Shown here piece by piece: positions 7,621 to 16,130 of a DNA stretch of 64,000 nt. The notes under the pieces were generated by a model. The model ran no database searches, was not told the origin of the DNA, and saw only the letters and a list, made by a program, of their open reading frames with translations. The stretch is from JBIKWM01 sp044356305. GTDB taxonomy: Bacteria > Bacteroidota > Bacteroidia > UBA10329. Where the stretch lies: contig JBIKWM010000001.1 in assembly GCA_044356305.1 (NCBI GenBank), forward strand, positions 186,001 to 250,000, given 5' to 3'. The position numbers and the translations under genes are program-made. Numbering within the stretch: the stretch's first letter is position 1; each line of letters begins with the position of its first letter.

Positions 7621-8475
7621 ATGCAGATAATCACCGGGGCCGCTGCCATGGCCGCATACAGTGGCGAGATGCGCCAAAGGGGCCTCACCATCGGTTTTGT
7701 GCCCACCATGGGTGCGCTGCACGCTGGTCACGCATCGCTGGTATCGAGGGCCCTGCAAGAGTGCGGTGCGGTGGTGGCCAGTGTGTTCGTCAACCCCACG
7801 CAGTTCAACGACCCCAAGGACCTGGAGCGGTACCCGCGCACCTTTGATGCTGACAGCGCCCTGCTGAGCTCGCTGGGCTGCCACGCGCTCTTTTTCCCTT
7901 CGGAACAGGAGGTCTATCCTGATGGCACAGGCCACGCACCGGCTATTGACCTGAACGGTCTGGACCGGGTGATGGAAGGGGAGCACCGGCCCGGCCACTT
8001 TGATGGGGTGGTGCAGGTGGTAGGCAGGCTGTTCGACCTCGTATCGCCCCACCGGGCCTATTTCGGGGAGAAGGATTTCCAGCAACTGAGCATCATCAGG
8101 CACATGGTGCAGGTAAGTGGCCGTGGGGTGCAGATAGTAGGTTGCCCCACCGTGCGCGAACCCGATGGGCTGGCCATGAGCTCGCGCAACACGCTGTTGA
8201 GCTCCGAGGCGCGCACACAGGCACTGGCACTCAGCCGCTGCCTGCACCACGCGCTCCGAAAAAGTTCAACGGCCCAGTGGGCCACAGCCGCGCAGGCGGC
8301 CTTTGATATGCTTGCCGCATCGGAAGGGGTAAGACCTGAATACCTTTCAATTGTGGACGGAAGCACCCTGCGCGCCCTGAAGGATGGCGAACCCTGCACC
8401 GACCCGGTGGCCTGTGTGGCGGCCAAGGTGGGCGGCATTAGGCTAATTGACAACCTGCGGCTGCGTGTGGCCTGA
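7621..8475 (+). CDS. panC: Pantothenate synthetase
   Basis: 284 residues, the normal length. PanC joins pantoate and beta-alanine with ATP hydrolysis to AMP, the last step of vitamin B5 synthesis, in the cytoplasm. Family motifs are intact: PTMGALHAGH (nucleotide-binding HIGH-like loop), FVNPTQF, the pantoate-site stretch ending GHFDGV, GEKDFQQL, and MSSRN (KMSKS-like). The ATG at 7621 directly follows a promoter element. In many Bacteroidota panC is adjacent to panD; here panD lies 10.5 kb away in another operon, and panC stands alone, divergent from the HlyIII gene. Confidence 0.97.
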   Translation: MQIITGAAAMAAYSGEMRQRGLTIGFVPTMGALHAGHASLVSRALQECGAVVASVFVNPTQFNDPKDLERYPRTFDADSALLSSLGCHALFFPSEQEVYPDGTGHAPAIDLNGLDRVMEGEHRPGHFDGVVQVVGRLFDLVSPHRAYFGEKDFQQLSIIRHMVQVSGRGVQIVGCPTVREPDGLAMSSRNTLLSSEARTQALALSRCLHHALRKSSTAQWATAAQAAFDMLAASEGVRPEYLSIVDGSTLRALKDGEPCTDPVACVAAKVGGIRLIDNLRLRVA

Positions 8476-8540
8476 GCCTCTGATATAGGGCAGGTCACAG
8501 AGTCATGATGGGGCCCACAGGGGTTTTGCAGGCTGACTGT

Positions 8541-10082
8541 TCAGATGGGATCGGCCGCCCCGGGCGCCATGCGGCCCACCCCGGCCTTTTCAAGTTCGTC
8601 CAGATATCGTTGCACATCGGGTGCTGAGACGAGAGCGTAAATGATCCTATCGGGCCTGACTATGGCGAGCTGCGCACCGTTGCGGGCCAACCACCCGGCC
8701 GCCTCGACACTGAAAGGCAAGTGACCAGGGTGGTTTCCGATGCTGGCCATTCCCAGGGCATTGAGCCGTACGCTCAGTGCGGGCCCAAAGGCATCGGCCC
8801 CGCCCACCACGGCCCAGCCGAGGCCCCAGAGCGTGTCGATCCGCACATCGCCCACCGTAAAATTGGGAAGGTGCTGCCCACCGCCCGCGCGCCTGTCGAA
8901 GAACCCATCGGTGAGCGGAAATGGGCGCAGTATCCGGCCGCGCAGTTTATTGCGCAACAGCGAGAAACGCGCGAGCACCCAGAACTGCAGCTCTTTCCAT
9001 CTGCGCTCGATGGCCGATGCGGCCGACACCCGCCTGCCGATGAACATGGCATTGCGCAACAGTTGGATAAGATGTGGCATGCGCTCTTTTTGATAACTGT
9101 GCAGCACCTGCCCGCTTCCTCCACGCAGAACGTGGTTCAACTTCCATGACAGGTTCACCGCATCGCGAATGCCCGAGCACATGCCCTGCCCGCCATCGGG
9201 CGGCATCATGTGGGCGGCATCTCCAGCCAGGATCAACGGGCCCTTTGTCCATTCCTCGGCCACCAGGCCGTTCTGCACATAGCGCGTGATGCGCAATATG
9301 TTGAGCCGGTGCAGGTCAATGTACCTGGCCACCTGATCGAGGGCCTCGGCCTCGGTCATGGCCCTGCCGACATCGTTGAGCCTGAACTCCCACCTGCGGT
9401 TGAGCCCATGCCCGTGAGCATAGAGCGAAAGACCCGCGCTGCCCATGCGGTACTGGAACCCGGATGGCAGCAGGGCGGCATCGGCAGCATGTTTCAGTAC
9501 GGTATCGATCACCATCCAGTTGGTCGGGGGCGAAATGGTGCGCATATCAGTGCCTATGGCCTTGCGCACTATACTCTTGCCCCCATCGCAGCCCACCACA
9601 TAACGGGCAATGAACCGGGCGGAATTGCCCGCCTGATCTGTGTCTGCGCTCACAATGGCATGGTGGCCCTCTGTCTCAACTTTCGTAACAGTGGCTCCCG
9701 ATATAAGGCTGATGCACCCGTAGCGCTTCAGGCCATCCTTCAGCACCTGTTCTATTTCGGGTTGATCGAAGAAGAATGAACCCTGACGCCCATGGATGGG
9801 GTCGTTGAGCCCCACCCGCTGCCTGAAGATGACCCGGCCCTTGGAGTCGGTCACCTCGGCATGGCCAAAGGTTGACATGTGCTGGGCCAATTGCGGCAGC
9901 AGACCGGTCAGCGCAAGGTTGCGCACTGTCTCTTCGTCCATGTGGGTGGCGCGGGGCACAGGGAAAACCTCAATGCCGCGCTCAATCACAACAGTCTGCA
10001 CCCCGCACTGGCCCAGCAGATTGGCAAGCACAAGTCCAGTGGGGCCCGCGCCCACCAGGGCCACATCAAACCGCTGTGTCAT
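8541..10082 (-). CDS. FAD-dependent aromatic-type monooxygenase
   Basis: 513 residues of the p-hydroxybenzoate hydroxylase/PheA/MhpA superfamily. The dinucleotide-binding GAGPTGLVLANLL is at residue ~11, VGCDGG near 165, and the FAD-ribityl motif LAGDAAHMMPPDGGQG near 280. Such enzymes use NAD(P)H and O2 to hydroxylate phenolic or polyketide substrates; 3-(3-hydroxyphenyl)propionate hydroxylase relatives are the closest resemblance, but no ring-cleavage or other catabolic gene is nearby, so the substrate is unknown. Its ATG overlaps the stop of the cyclase gene by one base (TGATG), making it the last gene of the Crp-cyclase operon. Confidence 0.9.
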   Translation of the reverse strand: MTQRFDVALVGAGPTGLVLANLLGQCGVQTVVIERGIEVFPVPRATHMDEETVRNLALTGLLPQLAQHMSTFGHAEVTDSKGRVIFRQRVGLNDPIHGRQGSFFFDQPEIEQVLKDGLKRYGCISLISGATVTKVETEGHHAIVSADTDQAGNSARFIARYVVGCDGGKSIVRKAIGTDMRTISPPTNWMVIDTVLKHAADAALLPSGFQYRMGSAGLSLYAHGHGLNRRWEFRLNDVGRAMTEAEALDQVARYIDLHRLNILRITRYVQNGLVAEEWTKGPLILAGDAAHMMPPDGGQGMCSGIRDAVNLSWKLNHVLRGGSGQVLHSYQKERMPHLIQLLRNAMFIGRRVSAASAIERRWKELQFWVLARFSLLRNKLRGRILRPFPLTDGFFDRRAGGGQHLPNFTVGDVRIDTLWGLGWAVVGGADAFGPALSVRLNALGMASIGNHPGHLPFSVEAAGWLARNGAQLAIVRPDRIIYALVSAPDVQRYLDELEKAGVGRMAPGAADPI

Positions 10083-12022
10083 CAGGCCACAAAATACATT
10101 TTGAGCATGCCTTTTCCTTTGGCCTCCACCTCGCCCCGATAGGTGCAGCTGAAACGGTCCTTCACCAATTCGTAGGTCGATTGGCTGATGTTGACCATGC
10201 CCACCTCGCCCGATGTCTCCATGCGGTTGGCGGTGTTCACAGTATCGCCCCAGATGTCGTACTGGAATTTCTTGAGGCCCACAATGCCCGCCACCACAGG
10301 ACCGGTGTGAACCCCGATGCGCACCTGAAAACGGTTTTCGACCGAGAGCTGGTTGGCCACCGAGTTGTAGCGTCTGTTCATGAAATCGCGGATCTCGCAG
10401 GCGGCCTTCACCACATCCACCGCGTGGGTGTGGTTGGCCGTGGGCAGGCCCCCTGCGGCCATGTAGGCATCGCCAATGGTCTTTATCTTCTCGATACCGT
10501 GCCGCTCGCAGATGCGGTCAAACTCGCTGAAACAGTCGTTTATCTCGGCCACCAGTTCCTTGGGGCTGAGTTTCTCGCTCAGTTGGGTGAATCCTTTGAA
10601 ATCGGTGAAGAGCACGGTGACCTCATCAATGTGCTGGGCATCGGCCGTGCCTTTGGTCTTGAGTTCCTGTGCAGTCTCGTAGGGCAGAATGTTCAGCAGC
10701 AGTTCCTCGCTGCGGTCCTTTTCCTTCTGTATGCGGTTGCGCTGCACAAAGAAGATGGCGGCAAAGGCCAGCATGAGTGCAAATCCGCCCACAAATCCGT
10801 TGCGCACCAGTTTCTGTTTGGCAATCTCCTTCTGTTGGATCTGGCTGTCCTTGTTCAACAGTTCTATCTCCTGCTCCTTGCGCTCCGATTCGAAACGGGC
10901 ATCCATCTCCGCCAACTGCTCGGTGGTGGTCTCATTCAGAATGCTGTCCTCGTACAGCTTGTACATCTTGAAATGCTCGAAGGCCGATCTCAGATTGTTC
11001 CGGGCGCTGTCGAGCCGCGCCAGACTGAGGTAGCCGATACTGATGTACTCCTTATGTCCGAGGGATCTCACTATCTCCAGGCCCTGCCTAATGCTCTTTT
11101 CTGCCACATCAAACCTGCGCAGTCTGATGGCATTCCGGCCCAGGTTGATATACCCTCCGCCCAGGTCGTGCTTCTTGCCCAGTTGGGTATAGACGCGGAT
11201 CTCCTCTTCAAAATGCGGATGGGCCTTTTCGTAGTTCCCGGTCTCGTACAGGACGACCCCGATGGCACCGTTGCTTTCGGCCACTCCGGCAAGATTCCCG
11301 TTACGGGCGTAAAGGGTCCGCGCAGAATCCAGCAGCGGAAGAGCCTCTGTCTGCCGTTTCATCTCAATCAGACAAAGAGCCTCATTTCTTAGATCGGATG
11401 CCAGGGCGAAGGTGTCCTTTGCCGCTAAGTCAAAAGCTGTAATCCCTTTGAATATCTCCAGTGCCTTTTCAAGTCGTTTCTGGTTGGCATATACAATGGC
11501 TATATTATTCATGGATGACTTAATCCCTCTTTTGTCATTGCTTTTCTCGAAATGTGAAAGCGACTTCTGGTGGCATTCGAGCGCAGCAGACAAGTTGCCG
11601 AGCTTTGAGTGGCAATTGCCCATCAAGGTTTCAAGGTTGCCCCATTGCCTTTCGGTTCCGCCCTTTTTGAGCAGGGCCTCAATCTCTGCGTGCATGGCCA
11701 GGGCTCTCCGAAATTCGCCCCGTTTCTGTGCGGTGTGCCCGAGGTTGATCCTCGACTCCGCCTCAAACTTGGCAGACCCTGCCCTGACCGCGGCCTCGAT
11801 GGCCAGCATCGAGAGCGAATCGGCCCGGTCAAACTGCGATTTCATCCGCGCTATCACCGATAGTTTGCTCAGCACCTCAGCCCGGACCGTGTCGTGCACC
11901 GGCCGGCTGATGATATTCAAAAGGCTATCGGCATTCGGGATCTTCTGCGCCTGCGAAGTCTGGGACAACATCAGTCCGAGAACAGTGAGCAGGCAAAAAC
12001 GGAGGATGGATGGATGGTGCAT
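10082..12022 (-). CDS. TPR-sensor class III adenylate cyclase
   Basis: 646 residues. A signal peptide (to about residue 25, SQTSQAQ) precedes periplasmic TPR-like helices (~40-340), a coiled coil (~370-405), one membrane span (~409-428) and a cytoplasmic class III cyclase domain (~465-640). Metal ligands are in LFTDFKGF and KTIGDAYM. The substrate pair is Lys in IKTIGD and Asp in FQYDIWGDT, the adenylyl rather than guanylyl signature. The Asn/Arg pair for the transition state is in NTANRM. All catalytic residues are present, so it should make cAMP in response to an envelope signal. It is 55 bp downstream of a Crp/Fnr gene and overlaps the following monooxygenase. Confidence 0.93.
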   Translation of the reverse strand: MHHPSILRFCLLTVLGLMLSQTSQAQKIPNADSLLNIISRPVHDTVRAEVLSKLSVIARMKSQFDRADSLSMLAIEAAVRAGSAKFEAESRINLGHTAQKRGEFRRALAMHAEIEALLKKGGTERQWGNLETLMGNCHSKLGNLSAALECHQKSLSHFEKSNDKRGIKSSMNNIAIVYANQKRLEKALEIFKGITAFDLAAKDTFALASDLRNEALCLIEMKRQTEALPLLDSARTLYARNGNLAGVAESNGAIGVVLYETGNYEKAHPHFEEEIRVYTQLGKKHDLGGGYINLGRNAIRLRRFDVAEKSIRQGLEIVRSLGHKEYISIGYLSLARLDSARNNLRSAFEHFKMYKLYEDSILNETTTEQLAEMDARFESERKEQEIELLNKDSQIQQKEIAKQKLVRNGFVGGFALMLAFAAIFFVQRNRIQKEKDRSEELLLNILPYETAQELKTKGTADAQHIDEVTVLFTDFKGFTQLSEKLSPKELVAEINDCFSEFDRICERHGIEKIKTIGDAYMAAGGLPTANHTHAVDVVKAACEIRDFMNRRYNSVANQLSVENRFQVRIGVHTGPVVAGIVGLKKFQYDIWGDTVNTANRMETSGEVGMVNISQSTYELVKDRFSCTYRGEVEAKGKGMLKMYFVA

Positions 12023-12077
12023 GAGGCAAAACTGGCCGCATGCGTCCTGCCTCTGGATTATCCTATGTTAATTTCCA

Positions 12078-12653
12078 TCAGCCCCGCGCCCTGATGCGCG
12101 AAAGGGATACGGGCGTGATGCCGAGGTACGAGGCCAGATGCTTGAGCGGGATGCGTTGGCTGAGCCCGGGATTCTCCCTTACAAAACGGTTGTACCGCTC
12201 TTCGGCCGTAAGCAGAATGAACTGATCGATGCGCGAAATGGTATCGGTCAGCGCCAGTTCAACAGCCGAAGTATAGGCCCGCATAAGGCGCGGATTCTGG
12301 TCAATTTGCCTGCGAAGGGCGCGCAGATCTATCTCGAGCAGCACAGTGTCTTCCATGGTCATGGTGCTCTCGGTTGCGGGCAGACCACTGAACAGGGTAG
12401 CGTATGGTGCAATGGTGCGCAGCTCGGGAATAAACAACACCGTGCGCTCGGTGCCATCGGGCAGGGTATGGAAGTTGCGCATAAGCCCATGCAACACAAT
12501 GGCCCCGCGCATCTCCACCTTTCCAGCCCTGAGGAAATACTCGTTGGCCCCTATCTCGCGTGTGGAACAGATGCCCAGCACCTCGCCCACATCGTCATCG
12601 GTCAGGAAAGGGAACTTCTCCCTTACTGCGGCTAATGGATCTCGGAATGGCAT
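12078..12653 (-). CDS. Crp/Fnr-family transcription regulator
   Basis: 191 residues, with a cNMP-binding-like domain (~15-120; GANEYFLRAGKVEMRGAIVLHG) and a C-terminal helix-turn-helix (PLKHLASYLGITPVSLSRIR), again the compact Bacteroidota type. It heads an operon with a class III adenylate cyclase and an FAD monooxygenase, so a cAMP-responsive circuit is a natural inference, though the binding pocket has no clear canonical phosphate-binding cassette. A TACCTTCG element ends only 5 bp before the ATG, so the mRNA is probably leaderless. It is divergent from the gene at 12710. Confidence 0.88.
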   Translation of the reverse strand: MPFRDPLAAVREKFPFLTDDDVGEVLGICSTREIGANEYFLRAGKVEMRGAIVLHGLMRNFHTLPDGTERTVLFIPELRTIAPYATLFSGLPATESTMTMEDTVLLEIDLRALRRQIDQNPRLMRAYTSAVELALTDTISRIDQFILLTAEERYNRFVRENPGLSQRIPLKHLASYLGITPVSLSRIRARG

Positions 12654-12658
12654 CGGCC

Positions 12659-12701
12659 CGAAGGTAAGTCTGCACCTCTTGCTGCCTGCCTCCTACCTTC
12701 G
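12659..12701. promoter_or_regulatory. Divergent pair of TACCTTCG promoter elements
   Basis: TACCTTCG occurs on the minus strand at 12659-12666 (5 bp before the Crp ATG) and on the plus strand at 12694-12701 (8 bp before the ATG at 12710). Both fit a TAnnTT(T/C)G -7 element with almost no 5' leader. Confidence 0.55.
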
Positions 12702-12709
12702 CCCGCAAC

Positions 12710-13120
12710 ATGAAGAAAGACATTGTCAGGCCAAAGGTGGAAGACGTGTCGATGGCCGTAGTGCTCGAAAAGGACGCGGCCAACGGCCAACCGCGCGAGT
12801 GGGCCGTGTACCTCATCAACCGGAAAGATGTGGCACTGCGCAACGTTCTCATTGCCTCTAAAGGCTATGGCAACATTGACGGGCAGGAGATCCGCACCTC
12901 GGTGCTGCGCCATTTTTTTGAAGATGTCGGGCCACAGAGCAGCACCAAAGTGGAGCGCATCATGGAAGACGTTTTCGGCCTCAACAACGAGTACATGCTC
13001 AGTTTTTACATCGGCTCCGATATTTACGACCGCAAATACATCTTCGTGCCCGAGAGCGTGAGCGATGGCAACCTGGTGAAGGTGCCGATCTTAGGTCTCA
13101 AGGGCGTGCTTATTGCCTGA
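12710..13120 (+). CDS. Conserved Bacteroidota hypothetical protein
   Basis: 136 residues without signal peptide or membrane segment; mixed alpha/beta with a beta-rich C-terminal half (KYIFVPESVSDGNLVKVPILGLKGVL). I recognise it as a small cytoplasmic protein common in Flavobacteriia and relatives that is sometimes annotated as a phenylalanyl-tRNA synthetase alpha subunit. It lacks every class II synthetase motif and is far too short, so that name is not supported here. It is followed 6 bp later by a 3'-5' exonuclease gene and probably co-transcribed with it. Function unknown. Confidence 0.8.
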   Translation: MKKDIVRPKVEDVSMAVVLEKDAANGQPREWAVYLINRKDVALRNVLIASKGYGNIDGQEIRTSVLRHFFEDVGPQSSTKVERIMEDVFGLNNEYMLSFYIGSDIYDRKYIFVPESVSDGNLVKVPILGLKGVLIA

Positions 13121-13126
13121 TATGCC

Positions 13127-13846
13127 ATGTTGCAGCGCATAGATCTGAGCAAAGTCCTCTTCCTTGACATCGAAACGGTGCCGCAGGAGCCCGCCATGGA
13201 TCAACTGAGCCCTGAGTGGTGCGAACTGTGGCAGGCAAAGGCCGCCACACTGCGAAAAGACGAACCTGCCGATGACGACCTCTACTCCCGCGCTGGCATC
13301 TATGCCGAGTTCGGTAAAGTGGTGTGCGTATCGGTCGGGTACTTCAATATCAAGCCCGGAAAACCGCGCGAGTTCAGGCTCAGGTCCTTTTACGGGCACG
13401 ATGAGCGCGAACTGCTGACCGGGCTCTTTGCTCTGCTCGACCGCCATTTTAACAGAAGGGACAGCCTGCTGTGTGCCCACAATGGCAAGGAGTTCGATTT
13501 CCCATATCTGGCCCGCAGAGGTGTGACTCTCGGACTCAAGCTCCCTCAGGTGCTCGATATGGCTGGTCGCAAGCCGTGGGAGGTGCCCCACCTCGACACC
13601 ATGGAACTCTGGAAGTTCGGAGACCGCAAGAGTTACACATCGCTGCGGCTGCTGGCCGCCACTCTGGGCATCGCCACCCCGAAGGATGATATTCAGGGTA
13701 AGGATGTGTACCGCGTATATCATCATGAGAATGACCTAAGCCGCATTGAGCGGTACTGCCGCAAAGACACACTGACGGTTGCTCAGGTTGTACTGCGTTT
13801 CAGGGGCGAGGCCCTGCTCACAGACAATGAGGTGGTAGAGGCATGA
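13127..13846 (+). CDS. PolB-like 3'-5' exonuclease (DEDD superfamily)
   Basis: 239 residues. The DEDDy exonuclease core is visible: Asp14 and Glu16 in LFLDIETVP (Exo I), Asp in AHNGKEFDFPYL (Exo II) and YCRKDTLTV (Exo III, with the Tyr and Asp). The protein consists only of this RNase H-like domain, as in the predicted PolB-like exonuclease family of stand-alone proofreading-type enzymes; DNA or RNA trimming is expected and the exact substrate is unknown. Its stop overlaps the next gene by 4 bp (ATGA), and two further 4-bp overlaps follow, forming a tight operon up to the ABC ATPase. Confidence 0.9.
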   Translation: MLQRIDLSKVLFLDIETVPQEPAMDQLSPEWCELWQAKAATLRKDEPADDDLYSRAGIYAEFGKVVCVSVGYFNIKPGKPREFRLRSFYGHDERELLTGLFALLDRHFNRRDSLLCAHNGKEFDFPYLARRGVTLGLKLPQVLDMAGRKPWEVPHLDTMELWKFGDRKSYTSLRLLAATLGIATPKDDIQGKDVYRVYHHENDLSRIERYCRKDTLTVAQVVLRFRGEALLTDNEVVEA

Positions 13847-14316
13847 GAAAGAGGCACTTTCTTTTCGGGGTGATAATGATGGCTCTGGCCGGTTGTGGCA
13901 ACGAAGCGGGCACCGGGACAGCAGTGCCCGACCTGCCGATTGTGAACGGCCTTGAGGCGGGAATGGCCCGTTCGGCTGTTACGACCCTCTTGCCCAGCAG
14001 CACTGACGATGGCCTTGGCGGACTGGCCTACGATACCACCTTGGCCGATGGCACCCGTATTGAAGCGGCCCTTCAGTTTGAGAACGGTGGGTTGAGCAAT
14101 GCCCAGATAAACCTGATACCTGCTGATGCCGTGGCCACCGACAGCCTGCTGGCTCAGTTCAACCGCCATTTCGACCGCAGTCATGGTGCGGCAGTGCGCG
14201 ATGGTGACTACCTCACTTGGACACACGGCAATACGGCCATCGAACTGGCCGATGAGAGCGCCACTTACGGTTCGCCCCATTTGTCGCTCACGCTCTATCC
14301 TACCTTTAGCCGATGA
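13843..14316 (+). CDS. Small hypothetical lipoprotein
   Basis: 157 residues. A signal peptide ends in a lipobox (MMALAGC) with the acylated Cys at residue 18, so the protein should be membrane-anchored in the envelope. The mature part (~140 residues) contains a repeated short alpha/beta pattern and no motif I recognise. It overlaps the exonuclease stop by 4 bp and the ABC ATPase start by 4 bp. Co-translation with an oligopeptide-type ATPase might hint at an envelope role, but this is only context. Confidence 0.8.
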   Translation: MRKRHFLFGVIMMALAGCGNEAGTGTAVPDLPIVNGLEAGMARSAVTTLLPSSTDDGLGGLAYDTTLADGTRIEAALQFENGGLSNAQINLIPADAVATDSLLAQFNRHFDRSHGAAVRDGDYLTWTHGNTAIELADESATYGSPHLSLTLYPTFSR

Positions 14317-16124
14317 TGGGCACACCCCTCCTCGACATCCGCAACCTCACCACCGAGTTCACCTCTGATGGGCAGGTGCTCAAGGCGGTGAACGATGTGA
14401 GTCTGACTCTTCACAGAGGAGAGACCATAGGCATTGTGGGCGAATCAGGCTCAGGTAAATCCGTCACTTCGCTATCGGTGATGCGGCTGATTCCCGACCC
14501 ACCGGGCCGCATCGCTGCTGGACAGATCATGTTCAGCAAGCGGAACGGTGAACAGGTGAATCTGGTCACTTTGCCCGAGAAGGACATGCGCGCTATCCGT
14601 GGCAATGAGATCGCGATGATCTTTCAGGAACCGATGACCTCATTGAACCCGGTCTTCACATGCGGGTATCAGGTCATCGAGGCCATCATGCTGCATCAGG
14701 GCCTGAACAGGAAGGATGCCCGGCAAAAGGCCATCGACCTGTTCAAATTGGTGCAACTGCCGAGGCCCGAGGCCATATTTGACAGCTATCCGCACCAGAT
14801 CTCGGGTGGACAGAAGCAGCGTGTCATGATAGCCATGGCCATGAGCTGCAACCCGAGCGTGCTTATAGCCGATGAACCTACCACGGCCCTTGATGTGACG
14901 GTGCAGAAGACCATTCTTGACCTCATGCTCAAGCTGCAGCGTGAGCACGATATGGGCATCCTATTCATCACCCACGATCTAGGGGTCATTGCCGAGCTGG
15001 CCGACCGCGTGGTGGTGATGTACAAGGGGTGCATAGTGGAGCAGGGACCGGTTGACGAGATATTCCGCGACCCGAAACATCCTTACACCAAGGGGCTCTT
15101 GGCCTGCCGTCCGCCATTGGACCGCAGGTTGCGCAGACTGCCTGTGGTGAGTGATTTCATGGATGTGGCCCCCGATGGCACACTGAGCGAGCGCGCGGGC
15201 ACTGTGGCCGAGGCATTGAACCGCGAGACCGTGACCGATGAACAGCGCAAGGCTGACCACGCGGTACTGTATGCGCAGGAACCGGTGCTGCGGCTCAAAG
15301 AACTGTGCACATGGTTCCCGCTCAAAAAGGACATTCTGGGCCGCACAAAGGAGTTTGTAAAGGCTGTGGACGGGGTGACCTTCGATGTTTTTCCAGGTGA
15401 GACCCTCGGACTTGTGGGCGAGAGCGGATGTGGCAAGACCACGCTTGGCCGCACCATCATACGCCTCATCGACCCGACCAGTGGCGAGGTATGGTTCAAA
15501 GGGCAGCCTCTGCACAGCCTTACTCAGGCCCAGATGCGCGAGCTGCGGAAGGACATTCAGATCATCTTTCAGGACCCCTACTCAAGCCTCAATCCGCGGA
15601 TCACTGTGGGCGATGCCATTCTCGAACCCATGCAGGTGCACGGCCTCTATGCCGATGACCGCGAACGGAGAGCCAAGGTGTTGGAGCTACTTGAACGTGT
15701 GAACCTGCGCCCCGAGCATTACCACCGCTACCCGCACGAGTTCAGCGGAGGGCAGCGGCAGCGCATCTGCATTGCCAGAGCCTTGGCCCTCAGACCGCAG
15801 TTCATCATCTGCGATGAGAGCGTGAGCGCCCTCGATGTGAGCGTGCAGGCACAGGTGCTCAACCTGCTCAATGAGCTTAAGCGCGACTTCGGGTTCACCT
15901 ACATATTCATCAGCCACGATTTAGGTGTGGTCAAGTTCATGAGCGACCGCATGGTGGTGATGAACAAGGGCGTGATCGAGGAGATGGGCGATGCCGACCA
16001 GATCTACCACAATCCTCAGACTGACTACACCCGAAAGCTCATATCTGCCATACCCAAGGGCCGGATGGACGACATTGAACGTTCCTTGGCCGAGAAGAGG
16101 GCGTGGCGCGGAGTGGGGGTGTAA
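14313..16124 (+). CDS. Tandem ABC ATPase, oligopeptide (DppD-DppF-like) type
   Basis: 603 residues holding two complete ABC ATPase domains in one chain. Domain 1 has Walker A GESGSGKS (~42), signature SGGQKQR and Walker B LIADEPTTALD. Domain 2 has GESGCGKTT (~369), SGGQRQR and IICDESVSALD. The oligopeptide/dipeptide C-terminal extension (KHPYTKGLLACRPP) follows domain 1. This is the fused form of DppD and DppF that energises peptide or nickel uptake through the inner membrane. No permease or binding protein is adjacent, so its partners must be encoded elsewhere. Start at 14313 or the second ATG at 14316; both overlap the lipoprotein stop. It is convergent with radA (6-bp gap). Confidence 0.95.
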   Translation: MMGTPLLDIRNLTTEFTSDGQVLKAVNDVSLTLHRGETIGIVGESGSGKSVTSLSVMRLIPDPPGRIAAGQIMFSKRNGEQVNLVTLPEKDMRAIRGNEIAMIFQEPMTSLNPVFTCGYQVIEAIMLHQGLNRKDARQKAIDLFKLVQLPRPEAIFDSYPHQISGGQKQRVMIAMAMSCNPSVLIADEPTTALDVTVQKTILDLMLKLQREHDMGILFITHDLGVIAELADRVVVMYKGCIVEQGPVDEIFRDPKHPYTKGLLACRPPLDRRLRRLPVVSDFMDVAPDGTLSERAGTVAEALNRETVTDEQRKADHAVLYAQEPVLRLKELCTWFPLKKDILGRTKEFVKAVDGVTFDVFPGETLGLVGESGCGKTTLGRTIIRLIDPTSGEVWFKGQPLHSLTQAQMRELRKDIQIIFQDPYSSLNPRITVGDAILEPMQVHGLYADDRERRAKVLELLERVNLRPEHYHRYPHEFSGGQRQRICIARALALRPQFIICDESVSALDVSVQAQVLNLLNELKRDFGFTYIFISHDLGVVKFMSDRMVVMNKGVIEEMGDADQIYHNPQTDYTRKLISAIPKGRMDDIERSLAEKRAWRGVGV

Positions 16125-16130
16125 GCCCCT

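Noticed and set aside
12710..13120. Phenylalanyl-tRNA synthetase alpha subunit
   Set aside because: Only 136 residues and no class II motifs; I regard this as a propagated misannotation of the family.
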